From: CAXBNB01 sp040151475
GTDB taxonomy: Bacteria > Bacteroidota > Bacteroidia > Cytophagales > Cyclobacteriaceae
Reading direction: 5' to 3'
Assembly: GCF_040151475.1 (NCBI RefSeq)
Contig: NZ_JBDKWG010000139.1
Coordinates: 181,568-245,567 of the forward strand
Length of the DNA stretch: 64,000 nucleotides
Shown: piece after piece, positions 1 through 8,797 of the stretch
Numbering within the stretch: the first letter of the stretch is position 1
How the letters are laid out: every line of letters starts with the position of its first letter
Notes under the pieces: model-generated
Databases searched by the model: none
Told to the model about the DNA's origin: nothing
Seen by the model: only the letters and a program-made list of their open reading frames with translations
Made by a program: the position numbers and the translations under genes

Positions 1-2
1 GT

Positions 3-731
3 GATAACATATCGAAATACAAACCCGGTGAAATGATCTTGTTGGGTAAAAACCTGCCCCACATGTGGTTGTGTGATGATGTCTATTTTGAAAAAGATTC
101 GAAACTAACGGCTGAAGCTTATGTGATTCATTTCAGAGAAGATTTTGCCGGAAAAGAGTTTTTCCAAATGCCTGAAATGGCTGCCATAAAGGGACTGCTC
201 ACAAGGTCTGTACAGGGAATCAATTTTTTGGGAAAAAGCAAGGAGCTCATTTTTGACTTAATCAAAAAACTTGAGCAGAGTGACGATTTTGAAAGGGTGA
301 TAAACCTGATGAATATATTGAAATTGCTTGCCGAAGAAACCGACTATGAGTTGCTTTCCAGTGAAGGTTTTTTAAACGATTTTAAACAGACAGACAAAAG
401 ACAACTGGATGGCGTGTATCATTTTGTGATGCAGAACTTTACAAAACAGATAAAACTGGATGAAATAGCAGGCATTGTGAACATGACGGCTTCTTCATTT
501 AGCCGGTATTTCAAACGGATAAACAGCAAGACATTTTCTCAGTATGTAAGCGAAATACGCGTGGGTTATGCATGCAGGTTGTTAATAGAAAATAAATATC
601 AAATTGCCAGGGTTTGCTACGAGTCCGGTTTCAATAACCTGTCAAACTTTAACAGGCAGTTCAAGTCAATTATGAAATGTTCTCCCTCAGAATATGTCCG
701 CAAGCATGTGTCAAATAAGCTCAGTAAGTAG
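3..731 (+). CDS. AraC-family transcriptional regulator, 5' end cut by the window
   Basis: Transcription activator with an N-terminal cupin-like sensor and a C-terminal AraC DNA-binding domain. The reading frame is open from base 3, before the first ATG at 33, and the upstream residues (KPGEMILLGKNLPHMW) fit the cupin end of this family, so the true start is outside the window. The last ~100 residues hold the two helix-turn-helix motifs: KLDEIAGIVNMTASSFSRYF, then VCYESGFNNLSNFNRQFK followed by the usual PSEYV tail. It lies 253 bases upstream of, and in the same direction as, the sugar oxidation operon and is the only regulator beside it. Control of that operon is an inference from position. 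Confidence 0.9.
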   Translation, partial: DNISKYKPGEMILLGKNLPHMWLCDDVYFEKDSKLTAEAYVIHFREDFAGKEFFQMPEMAAIKGLLTRSVQGINFLGKSKELIFDLIKKLEQSDDFERVINLMNILKLLAEETDYELLSSEGFLNDFKQTDKRQLDGVYHFVMQNFTKQIKLDEIAGIVNMTASSFSRYFKRINSKTFSQYVSEIRVGYACRLLIENKYQIARVCYESGFNNLSNFNRQFKSIMKCSPSEYVRKHVSNKLSK

Positions 732-984
732 TCACAATCAGGATAGAGTGCAAGTCAATCCAATTTTCATTAATGTGATATTGGTTCTTATTGGTTCTAT
801 TTATTCTCAATATGCATATTAATGACTTATATAGATAAAATAGTATCAGTGTGAGTGTTTATATTGGTAGTTGGGAATTGGTCTATAAGCCATCTTTGCG
901 TGATTTATAAAATAGACAGTGATGTTGGGTAAGACGTGTTGACACAACTGCCTTTTACAAAATAGATATTAATAGAAAAAATAA

Positions 985-1998
985 ATGAAATACATAGTTT
1001 GTGAAAAACCGGGTCAATTTCTATTGAAAGAAAAACAAGCCCCGGAACGAAAAAGTGGTGAAGCATTATTGAAAGTGAAAAAAGTTGGGATTTGCGGTAC
1101 TGATCTTCATGCCTATGCAGGAAATCAGGCTTTTTTCACATACCCAAGAATATTGGGACATGAGTTGGCTACCCAAATCGTTGAAATTGATGAGAACGAT
1201 AAAGGACTAAAGGCAGGAGACAATGTGATTGTGATGCCTTATGTGAGTTGTCAAAAATGCATTGCTTGCCGTAATGGCAAAGCCAATTGCTGTACCAATA
1301 TTTCCGTACTTGGTATTCATGGAGATGGAGGTATGCAGGAGTTGATTTCAGTACCGGAAAACATATTGTTGCCAGCCGGAAATTTGTCTGATGATGAAAT
1401 GGCAATTGTGGAGCCACTGGCTATTGGTGCACATGCGATCAGGCGAGCCAATGTTCAGGCAGGGGAAACGGTTGTGGTTATTGGTTGTGGGCCGATAGGT
1501 ATTGGTATGATGAAACTGGCTCAGTTGGCTGCTGCAAAAGTGATAGCAATGGACATGAATGAATCAAGACTAGAATATGCTAAAAACGAAATAGGTGTTG
1601 ATTATACCGTAAATGTAGGTGGAGATCCTGTGAAAGAAGTAAGTGATATTACCAATGGAGATTTAGCCACGGCGGTGTTTGATGCTACCGGGCATAAAGG
1701 AGCTTTGGAGGCAGGCCCGCAGTACATGTCTCACGGAGGAAGGTATGTTTTGGTGGGACTTTCAAAAGGCGAACTTACATTTACCCATCCTGCCATTCAT
1801 GCAAAAGAATCCACCATTATGTGCAGCAGAAATGCTACCTTCGAAGATTTTAGAAATGTAATTAAAGTGTTGGAAGGTGGTCAATTTCCAGTTACTTCTT
1901 TTATCACACACAATGTTGATTTCACTGAGATGATTGATAATTTTGACAGTTGGCTCAAACCGGAAACAGGAGTCATTAAAGCAACAGTGAATTTTTAG
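985..1998 (+). CDS. Zinc-dependent alcohol dehydrogenase, RspB/LgoD type (probable L-galactonate 5-dehydrogenase)
   Basis: Medium-chain NAD-dependent dehydrogenase of 337 residues. Visible features are the catalytic zinc site (GICGTDLH, then GHE), the structural zinc cluster C-x2-C-x2-C-x7-C around residues 90-105, and a Rossmann loop (VVIGCGPIGIG). The N-terminal pattern resembles RspB/LgoD, which oxidises L-galactonate or L-gulonate at C5 to tagaturonate or fructuronate. The next two genes consume exactly these products (tagaturonate reductase and altronate dehydratase), which supports the assignment. Substrate is inferred from context; a sorbitol- or fuconate-type substrate cannot be excluded. 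It is the first gene of a six-gene operon with gaps of 16-52 bases. Confidence 0.8.
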   Translation: MKYIVCEKPGQFLLKEKQAPERKSGEALLKVKKVGICGTDLHAYAGNQAFFTYPRILGHELATQIVEIDENDKGLKAGDNVIVMPYVSCQKCIACRNGKANCCTNISVLGIHGDGGMQELISVPENILLPAGNLSDDEMAIVEPLAIGAHAIRRANVQAGETVVVIGCGPIGIGMMKLAQLAAAKVIAMDMNESRLEYAKNEIGVDYTVNVGGDPVKEVSDITNGDLATAVFDATGHKGALEAGPQYMSHGGRYVLVGLSKGELTFTHPAIHAKESTIMCSRNATFEDFRNVIKVLEGGQFPVTSFITHNVDFTEMIDNFDSWLKPETGVIKATVNF

Positions 1999-2035
1999 AT
2001 TAGAATAAGATACATACACAATAAGAAATAAGAAC

Positions 2036-3688
2036 ATGTCAAAAAGTTTTATACAAATCCATCCTGATGACAACATCATAGCTGCATTGAAAGATTTACA
2101 TGCGGGAGAAGAATATGATGTCAATGGAACAAAAGTAACCTTGAAGCAGGATGTGCAGGCGAAGCATAAATTTTCACTTCACGATTTCAAAGTTGGTGAT
2201 GAAATAATCATGTACGGCGTATTGATTGGAGAGGCTGTAAAGCCTATTGAACAGGGTATGGCCATTACCATTGATAATGTGGTGCACGCATCAACAGAGT
2301 ATTCAGATCAGAATTCTAAGTTTGAATGGACTGCTCCTGATGTAAGCAAATGGAAAGGCAGGACTTTCAATGGTTACCATCGAGCAGATGGTACTGTGGG
2401 TACTGCCAATTACTGGTTGGTTTTTCCTCTTGTTTTTTGTGAAAACAGAAATATAGAAGTGCTGCAATCAGCTCTTTCTGAGTCGTTGGGATATACTACC
2501 AAAAAAGACTTTACAGTTGACACACAAACGTTAATCAATCAGTACAAGTCTGGGGCGACAAGTGAGTCACTTCTTACTACTCAGATCACCACCACTGTGG
2601 AGGAAATGTCTAAGAAAAGAGTGTTTCCAAATATTGATGGGATCAAATTCCTGAAGCATGAAGGTGGGTGTGGCGGTACAAGACAAGATGCTGAGGCATT
2701 GTGCCATTTATTGGCTGGGTACGCTACCAATCCAAATGTTGCCGGGATAACGGTTTTGAGTCTTGGTTGTCAAAATGCTGAGTACAGAATCATGGAAGAG
2801 ACGATTAAAAAGAATGATCCAAACTTTTCCAAGCCACTTTACCTGATGGTACAACAAGACAGTGCCAATGAAAGGGCTTTTATCGAAGATGCTGTTAAAC
2901 GTACTTTTGTTGGGTTGACAGAAGCGAATAAAATTGAAAGGAAGCCTGCGCCATTGAGCAAATTGATTATGGGACTGGAGTGTGGTGGTTCAGATGGGTT
3001 TTCTGGTATTTCTGCCAACCCTTCTCTTGGTTATGCTTCGGATTTGTTGGCGGCATTAGGAGGAACTCCGGTATTGTCAGAGTTTCCGGAATTGAACGGA
3101 GTAGAGCAGGAACTTATTAACCGTTGTGTTAAAAAAGAAGATGCACAGAGGTTTGCTTCCATTATGAAAGTATATGGAGACAGGGCAATTGCTTTGGGCT
3201 CTGGGTTTAAAAACAACCCTTCTCCGGGAAATATAAAAGACGGATTGATTACCGATGCAATGAAATCTGCAGGAGCAGCCAAAAAAGGTGGTACGTCACC
3301 GATTACTGATGTATTGGATTACACGGAAAAAATAAAAACGCCAGGTTTGAATCTGCTATGTACACCGGGCAATGACGTAGAAAGTACTACCGGACTTGCC
3401 GGGTCTGGAGTCAATGTGATATTGTTTACCACGGGATTGGGCACGCCCACAGGCAATCCCATTGTGCCTGTTATTAAGATTTCCAGCAATCATAAATTGA
3501 CAGAGAAAATGAAGGATGTGATTGACATCAACACGGGAGATGTAATCAGTGGTGAAAAGACCATCGAAGAAATGGGAGAAGAAATATTGGAGTTTGTAAT
3601 CAAAGTGGCTAGTGGGGAAGTAATGACAAAATCCGTGAAGTTGGCTCAGGATGATTTTATTCCTTGGAAAAGAGGTATCTCACTATAA
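2036..3688 (+). CDS. uxaA: Altronate dehydratase, full length
   Basis: Dehydrates D-altronate to 2-dehydro-3-deoxy-D-gluconate in the cytoplasm. The 550-residue protein has the whole two-part architecture: an N-terminal SAF domain (about residues 1-95) and the large catalytic domain of the altronate/galactarate dehydratase family. The metal- or cluster-binding cysteine motifs HEGGCGGTRQDAE, LSLGCQNAEYR and GLECGGSDGFSG are all present, so the enzyme looks intact. It lies 37 bases after the zinc dehydrogenase and 16 bases before uxaB. Its product needs a kinase and aldolase not found in this operon; candidates lie at 59926-61529. Confidence 0.93.
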   Translation: MSKSFIQIHPDDNIIAALKDLHAGEEYDVNGTKVTLKQDVQAKHKFSLHDFKVGDEIIMYGVLIGEAVKPIEQGMAITIDNVVHASTEYSDQNSKFEWTAPDVSKWKGRTFNGYHRADGTVGTANYWLVFPLVFCENRNIEVLQSALSESLGYTTKKDFTVDTQTLINQYKSGATSESLLTTQITTTVEEMSKKRVFPNIDGIKFLKHEGGCGGTRQDAEALCHLLAGYATNPNVAGITVLSLGCQNAEYRIMEETIKKNDPNFSKPLYLMVQQDSANERAFIEDAVKRTFVGLTEANKIERKPAPLSKLIMGLECGGSDGFSGISANPSLGYASDLLAALGGTPVLSEFPELNGVEQELINRCVKKEDAQRFASIMKVYGDRAIALGSGFKNNPSPGNIKDGLITDAMKSAGAAKKGGTSPITDVLDYTEKIKTPGLNLLCTPGNDVESTTGLAGSGVNVILFTTGLGTPTGNPIVPVIKISSNHKLTEKMKDVIDINTGDVISGEKTIEEMGEEILEFVIKVASGEVMTKSVKLAQDDFIPWKRGISL

Positions 3689-3704
3689 AAATCACTTTAA
3701 AACC

Positions 3705-5156
3705 ATGTCAGAATTACAAAATTTAAATAGATCACTTGTTGTTACTCCTTCTTATCCTGAAAGGATTTTGCAATTTGGAGAAGGAAATTTCCTGAGAGCA
3801 TTTGCCAATTGGATGATTCACAAAATGAACAAGGAAGCTGGTTTTGATGCCGGAGTAGTGGCGGTACAACCCATCGACCAAGGTCTTGTCAAAATGCTCA
3901 ATGATCAGGATGGATTATATACGCTTTACCTCAATGGTATAAAAAATGGAGAGGTTATTAGCGAGCACGAGGTAATAGATTGTATTCAAAGAGGGTTGAA
4001 TCCTTATACAGATTACGAAGAATATTTGGCAATTGCTGACAATTCCGATTTGCGGTTTGTCATCTCAAATACTACTGAGGCAGGAATCAGCTACAATGAA
4101 GGTGATAAGCTGGAAGATGCTCCAGCCAAAAGTTTTCCTGCCAAGCTTACAGCACTGTTGTTTAAGAGGTTTGAAACGTTTAATGGAGACCCTTCCAAAG
4201 GACTGATTTTTATTCCTTGCGAATTGATTGACAGAAACGGAGACAATCTCCGTCGGATCATATTGCAGTACGCTCATGAATGGAATCTGGAGAATGATTT
4301 TACCACCTGGTTAGAAAATGACAATATCTTTTGCAACACGCTGGTAGATAGGATTGTGCCAGGGTATCCCAAATCCAAAATCGATGAAATAACAAAAGAA
4401 TTGGGCTATAAAGACAATCTTGTAGTAGAGGGGGAGCAGTTTCATTTATGGGTAATCGAAGGGCCTGAAAGCGTAAAAGACGAATTTCCTTCGGAATCTA
4501 TAGGACTCAATGTGGTATTTACCGACAATATGGAGCCATATAGAACCAGAAAAGTGAGGATACTCAATGGAGCACACACATCGATGGTGCCTGTAGCCTA
4601 TTTGTATGGAATCGAAACTGTAAGGGAATCTGTGGAGGATGAGGTGATTGGCCAGTATATCAAAGATGTGATCTTCAATGAAATTTGCCCGACACTGGAT
4701 TTACCAGAGGCAGAGCTGAATTCATTTGCCAACGATGTACTCGATAGATTCAAAAACCCTTATTTGGTGCATGCCTTAATGAGCATTTCACTCAATTCAA
4801 TTTCAAAATTTAAAACCAGGGTACTGCCTTCCATTTTAGAGTTTCAAAAAAGAAAGAATGCATTACCTGAAAAGTTGGTTTTGTCTTTTGCTGCACTGAT
4901 AGCCTTTTATAAAGGAGAAGTCAATGGAAAAACAATTGCTTTGAACGATGATAAGGAAGTGCTTGAGTTTTTCAAAACGGCATGGTCGGAGTACAATGGA
5001 TCGGAAGATTCATTGAAAACACTTGCCACAACTGTTTTGTCAAACGCTGACTTTTGGGGACAAGATCTAACGGAAATTGCAGGATTTACAGAAGACTTAG
5101 CTCGAAATATTGGAGTAATATTAAATGGAGGAATGAAGGCTGCTTTATCAGAGTAG
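3705..5156 (+). CDS. uxaB: Tagaturonate reductase (altronate oxidoreductase)
   Basis: NADH-dependent reductase of the mannitol dehydrogenase family that converts D-tagaturonate to D-altronate, the substrate of the preceding enzyme. The N-terminal nucleotide-binding motif is RILQFGEGNFLRAF, and the family signature continues through KVRILNGAHTSM in the C-terminal catalytic domain. The ATG at 3705 is preferred over an upstream in-frame codon at 3651 because the earlier start would overlap uxaA and add 18 non-homologous residues; the result is 483 residues, normal for UxaB. No UxaC isomerase is present, so tagaturonate probably comes from the zinc dehydrogenase rather than from galacturonate. 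Confidence 0.93.
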   Translation: MSELQNLNRSLVVTPSYPERILQFGEGNFLRAFANWMIHKMNKEAGFDAGVVAVQPIDQGLVKMLNDQDGLYTLYLNGIKNGEVISEHEVIDCIQRGLNPYTDYEEYLAIADNSDLRFVISNTTEAGISYNEGDKLEDAPAKSFPAKLTALLFKRFETFNGDPSKGLIFIPCELIDRNGDNLRRIILQYAHEWNLENDFTTWLENDNIFCNTLVDRIVPGYPKSKIDEITKELGYKDNLVVEGEQFHLWVIEGPESVKDEFPSESIGLNVVFTDNMEPYRTRKVRILNGAHTSMVPVAYLYGIETVRESVEDEVIGQYIKDVIFNEICPTLDLPEAELNSFANDVLDRFKNPYLVHALMSISLNSISKFKTRVLPSILEFQKRKNALPEKLVLSFAALIAFYKGEVNGKTIALNDDKEVLEFFKTAWSEYNGSEDSLKTLATTVLSNADFWGQDLTEIAGFTEDLARNIGVILNGGMKAALSE

Positions 5157-5183
5157 TTAGCCTTTACAATAATTGATTAAGCT

Positions 5184-5984
5184 ATGAATTTAAACTTAAG
5201 AAATAAGGTTGTTGTTATATCTGGTGCTGCTGGTCTTAAAGGAAGTATAGGTGAAACTATACTTCAGGCTTTAGCTTCGGAAGGGGCTATACCAGCTATT
5301 ATTGACAGGAATGATAGAGGATTTGAATACGTAGAAGAGCTCCAGAGTAAAGGCATTGATGCCTATTTTGCTAAAACAGACGTGACTGACCCTGATCAAG
5401 TGAAGAAGGCAGTGGGTAGTATAGTTGAAAAATATAACAGAATCGATGCAGTTATAAATAATGTAGGGGTGAATGATGGTATCGGATTGAATGGTTCTTA
5501 CGAAGAATTTGTGTATTCACTCAAATTAAATTTGGCTAGTTATTTTGTTATAGTCAAAAATGCTTTACCAAAACTTAAAGAATCCAAAGGGAATATATTG
5601 AATATTGGTTCAAAAGTGGGCTACACAGGTCAGGGTAATACTTCTGGCTATGCAGCAGCAAAAGGAGGAGTGTTGGCACTTACTCGAGAATGGGCTGTAG
5701 ATTTGATCAATGATGGGATCAGGTCAAACTGTATCATCATTGCTGAAAGTTGGACTCCAGCGTATGACAACTGGATCAAAACGATGAAGAACGGGAAGGG
5801 AAAGTTGAAAGATATTGTATCAAAAATTCCATTAGGAAATAGGATGACCACTCCTCAGGAAATAGCAAACAATGCTTTGTTTCTTATTTCAGATGTTTCA
5901 TCACATACTACTGGACAGCATGTGTTTGTAGACGGGGGATATGTGCATTTAGATAGAGCCCTACTTAAAGAAAAAGACGAATAA
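5184..5984 (+). CDS. SDR oxidoreductase, L-fucose dehydrogenase type
   Basis: Short-chain dehydrogenase of 266 residues, predicted to oxidise L-fucose, L-galactose or D-arabinose at C1 to the lactone. It has the N-terminal nucleotide fold (VVVISGAAGLKGSIGET, a longer glycine loop than the usual TGxxxGIG), the NNVGVNDGIGL segment, catalytic Ser in NIGSKVGYTGQGNTS and the YAAAK Tyr/Lys pair. The tail, with SHTTG, FVDGGY and HLDRAL, closely follows characterised bacterial L-fucose dehydrogenases. Because the operon also encodes altronate-branch enzymes rather than a fuconate dehydratase, L-galactose is the substrate that makes the pathway coherent. No lactonase gene is evident; the lactone may open spontaneously. 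Confidence 0.78.
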   Translation: MNLNLRNKVVVISGAAGLKGSIGETILQALASEGAIPAIIDRNDRGFEYVEELQSKGIDAYFAKTDVTDPDQVKKAVGSIVEKYNRIDAVINNVGVNDGIGLNGSYEEFVYSLKLNLASYFVIVKNALPKLKESKGNILNIGSKVGYTGQGNTSGYAAAKGGVLALTREWAVDLINDGIRSNCIIIAESWTPAYDNWIKTMKNGKGKLKDIVSKIPLGNRMTTPQEIANNALFLISDVSSHTTGQHVFVDGGYVHLDRALLKEKDE

Positions 5985-6036
5985 TTACTATTTTACGAAA
6001 CTATATCAACCAAATACTTCACTTATACCTATCACC

Positions 6037-7320
6037 ATGAAAAAGATACCTGTTGTACCTAAGGAATTGTTAGTTCCTTTTGTATTGATTACTTTTTGTT
6101 TTGCTCTTTGGGGTTTTGCTAATGACATTACCAATCCGCTTGTCAAGGCTTTTGGTACTATTTTTAACCAGGGTGCATTTGTCAGCTCATTTGTGCAGTT
6201 TGCCTTTTACGGAGGCTATTGTTTCATGGCTATTCCTGCGGCGTTGTTCATCAAAAAGTATTCTTATAAATCAGGTATTCTCGTAGGGCTGGCATTGTAT
6301 GCCACCGGCGGACTATTGTTTATTCCGGCTAGTTTAATGGGGCTGTTCTGGCCTTTTTGTGCTGCATTTTTCATCATGACTTGTGGATTGAGTTTTCTTG
6401 AAACCAGCGCTAATCCTTACATTCTGTCTATGGGAGATGAGGAAACAGCCACTCAGCGACTGAATCTGGCTCAGGCTTTTAACCCAATGGGTACACTCAT
6501 AGGAATTTTTGTGGCCAAAGATTTTATTCTGGCGAAATTAAATGGGATGAGTTCTACTGAACGTGCTGCTTTGCCATTGGATGAATTTGAAGCTATCAAG
6601 ATGGCGGATCTGGCGATTGTGAGGGCTCCCTATGTAGCTATTTGTATAGTACTTGTGATAGTCTTTGTGATGATTCTGTTTAAGAAAATGCCACAAAGTG
6701 AAACAGACAACCATCAGTTGAATCTTGGAGATACGCTGAAGCGACTTTTTATCAATATAAGGTATCGTGAAGGAGTATTGGCACAAGCCTTTTATGTAGG
6801 TGCACAAATTACCGTGTGGACGTTTACTATTCACTATGGTACGCAAGTACTGATGGACGAAGGAATGACCGAATCCAAAGCGGCTACAGAGTCCGTTTCG
6901 TTCAACTTTTACGCTTCTTGTTTGTTTCTGGTAAGTCGTTTCATTTGTACCTTTCTTTTGAAATACCTGAAACCCGGATCATTGTTAATGTATTTGGCAA
7001 TAGGAGCAGTGTTATTGGTATTTCCGGTAATGTTTGCAGGTGGCAGGTTTGGTTTGTATTCACTCATTGGCATATCTGGTTGTATGTCACTGATGTTCCC
7101 GACCATTTATGGTATTGCATTGAGAGGAGTGGGTGATGATGCCAAAATAGGTGCTGCAGGGCTGGTGTTTGCCATAGCAGGAGGTTCTATACTTCCTCCG
7201 GTTCAGGGACTGTTGGTTGACAATTGGACATTGAATATGTCTTTTCTAATGCCGATGGTGTGCTTTATGTTCGTAGCATTATACGGCTATAGAGTCCATT
7301 ATAAGTATGGAGAATCGTAA
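6037..7320 (+). CDS. fucP: FucP-type sugar:H+ symporter (MFS)
   Basis: Inner-membrane major facilitator of 427 residues with about twelve membrane segments. The first helix carries FALWGFANDITNPL, holding the aspartate used for proton coupling in FucP, and helix 4 carries SFLETSANPYI with the matching glutamate. Both signatures are diagnostic of the FGHS/FucP family, which takes up L-fucose, L-galactose and D-arabinose. It follows the L-fucose-dehydrogenase-type gene by 52 bases and is probably the import step of the operon. A different sugar within the FGHS group is possible. Confidence 0.88.
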   Translation: MKKIPVVPKELLVPFVLITFCFALWGFANDITNPLVKAFGTIFNQGAFVSSFVQFAFYGGYCFMAIPAALFIKKYSYKSGILVGLALYATGGLLFIPASLMGLFWPFCAAFFIMTCGLSFLETSANPYILSMGDEETATQRLNLAQAFNPMGTLIGIFVAKDFILAKLNGMSSTERAALPLDEFEAIKMADLAIVRAPYVAICIVLVIVFVMILFKKMPQSETDNHQLNLGDTLKRLFINIRYREGVLAQAFYVGAQITVWTFTIHYGTQVLMDEGMTESKAATESVSFNFYASCLFLVSRFICTFLLKYLKPGSLLMYLAIGAVLLVFPVMFAGGRFGLYSLIGISGCMSLMFPTIYGIALRGVGDDAKIGAAGLVFAIAGGSILPPVQGLLVDNWTLNMSFLMPMVCFMFVALYGYRVHYKYGES

Positions 7321-7346
7321 GTCTTTCTTAATTTAAATAAGAAACA

Positions 7347-8600
7347 ATGAGGCTGTCTTATCACCTAATTACTACTCTTTTGATTGTAGCCGTTTTAACT
7401 GGTTGTAAAACAAAAAAGACAGAGGAAAACAAATCTGAAGTGAAGATGGAAAATGATGTAAAAGGTACATTTGGTTATGATCTGGAACTTTTAAAAGACC
7501 ATAAAAAAGTCATTGTGTTAAAAAGCAAAGACGGCATGGCTCAGGTAGCTGTTTGTCCTGAGTACCAGGGAAGGATTATGACCAGCACAGCAGAAGGAAC
7601 TGGTGGGTATAGTTTTGGCTGGTTGAACCACGAACTGATCAAATCAGGAGAAGTATTGGAGCACTTCAATCCCATAGGTGGAGAGGAGCGGTTTTGGTTG
7701 GGGCCAGAAGGAGGTCAGTTCTCCATATTTTTCAAACCGGAAAGCAGTTTTGATTTTGCAAATTGGTATGTGCCAAAAGAAATAGACACAGAGTCGTTCA
7801 ATACAATAAATACCACTGAGTCAGAAGTCAGTTTTGAGAAGGACATGGCTCTTGTCAATTATTCCAATACAAAATTTGACCTCAGTGTCAAGAGAACAGT
7901 AAGGCTGTTGGATAGGGGGCAGGTTAGCGACAATTTAAATGCGGCTATTTCCGACGAACTGAAACTGGTTGGCTTTGAGTCTGAAAACACCATCACCAAC
8001 AAGGGCGAAAATGCCTGGACAAAAGAATCAGGGATGTTGTCTGTTTGGATTTTGAGCATGCTGAACCCATCACCGGAAACTACTGTGGTGGTGCCATTCA
8101 AAACCGGAGATGAGTCGGAGTTGGGTAAAATAGTGACGGATGATTATTTTGGTAAAGTGCCATCAGACCGACTTGTAGTGAAAGATGGGGTGATCCTCTT
8201 CAAAGCCGATGGGAAGAAAAGAGGTAAAATAGGAGTTTCTCCAAAACGGGCATTACCGATTTTGGGCAGCTATGATGCTCAAAATGAAGTTTTGACTGTA
8301 GCGCAGTTTACCCTAAAGGAAAATGCGATGGACTATGTCAACTCCATGTGGGAAATACAGGATCATCCTTTCGTAGGCGATGCAGTCAATTCCTATAATG
8401 ACGGGCCACTGGAAGATGGAGAGCAAATGGGGCCATTTTATGAGATTGAAAGTTCGTCACCAGCTGCCGCTTTGCAATCGGGAGAAAGTCTGACACATAC
8501 CCACCGCACCTATCACTTTAAAGGAAATAAGAGTGAACTCAGTTCATTAGCCGTTTCCTTGTTTGGTGTGGATTTAGCCACCATTACTACAGGAATTTAA
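7347..8600 (+). CDS. Lipoprotein of the sugar oxidation operon, DUF6786-like
   Basis: Exported lipoprotein of 417 residues. Residues 1-20 form an SpII signal peptide with lipobox LTGC. The remainder is a beta-rich globular domain with motifs FGWLNHELI, PIGGEERFWLGPEGGQ and SLTHTHRTYHF, which resembles the DUF6786 family of Bacteroidota and recalls the mutarotase-like beta-sandwich fold. It is the last gene of the operon, 26 bases after fucP. A role in handling sugar or lactone at the cell surface or periplasm is a guess from position. No catalytic residues can be named. Confidence 0.6.
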   Translation: MRLSYHLITTLLIVAVLTGCKTKKTEENKSEVKMENDVKGTFGYDLELLKDHKKVIVLKSKDGMAQVAVCPEYQGRIMTSTAEGTGGYSFGWLNHELIKSGEVLEHFNPIGGEERFWLGPEGGQFSIFFKPESSFDFANWYVPKEIDTESFNTINTTESEVSFEKDMALVNYSNTKFDLSVKRTVRLLDRGQVSDNLNAAISDELKLVGFESENTITNKGENAWTKESGMLSVWILSMLNPSPETTVVVPFKTGDESELGKIVTDDYFGKVPSDRLVVKDGVILFKADGKKRGKIGVSPKRALPILGSYDAQNEVLTVAQFTLKENAMDYVNSMWEIQDHPFVGDAVNSYNDGPLEDGEQMGPFYEIESSSPAAALQSGESLTHTHRTYHFKGNKSELSSLAVSLFGVDLATITTGI

Positions 8601-8630
8601 ACTGCTATATCCACCTCTGTTGACTTCTTC

Positions 8631-8714
8631 TCTGGTCTTAACGTCTCGTTGAGACTGGTGTGGGAATGCCTGTTTCAAAAACAGAATTAATGCATTAGAT
8701 TTGAGAAAAGTATA
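8631..8714 (+). repeat. Direct repeat A, copy 1 (left edge of the TIR-SLATT segment)
   Basis: About 84 bases, with a close relative at 11591-11677. The shared core runs from a small palindrome (GTCTCGTTGAGAC) through GTGTGGGAA, GTTTCAAAAA and TTAGATTTGAGAAA to GTATA. The two copies flank about 2.9 kb containing the TIR, SLATT, 60-residue and 126-residue genes. Each copy is followed at once by a different attC-like foldback. Confidence 0.85.
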
Positions 8715-8762
8715 GCGCATATATAACGCACACAGTGCGCTATGCTCAATGTTATATGCAAG
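8711..8762 (+). repeat. attC-like foldback 1
   Basis: Two interleaved inverted repeats follow direct repeat A: ATAGCGCA with TGCGCTAT, and TATATAAC with GTTATA. The simple-site ends (AACGCAC and GTTATATGC) are reminiscent of integron attC or similar Bacteroidota cassette junctions, but they do not strictly match the RYYYAAC/GTTRRRY consensus. No integrase is in the window. Treat as a candidate recombination site only. Confidence 0.35.
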
Positions 8763-8797
8763 CAGCACATGCCGATAAGTAGTTCGCAATGGATATT

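Noticed and set aside
8574..8789. Minus-strand frame of 71 codons across repeat A
   Set aside because: It covers the stop of the lipoprotein gene, the repeat and the foldback; no plausible protein features.
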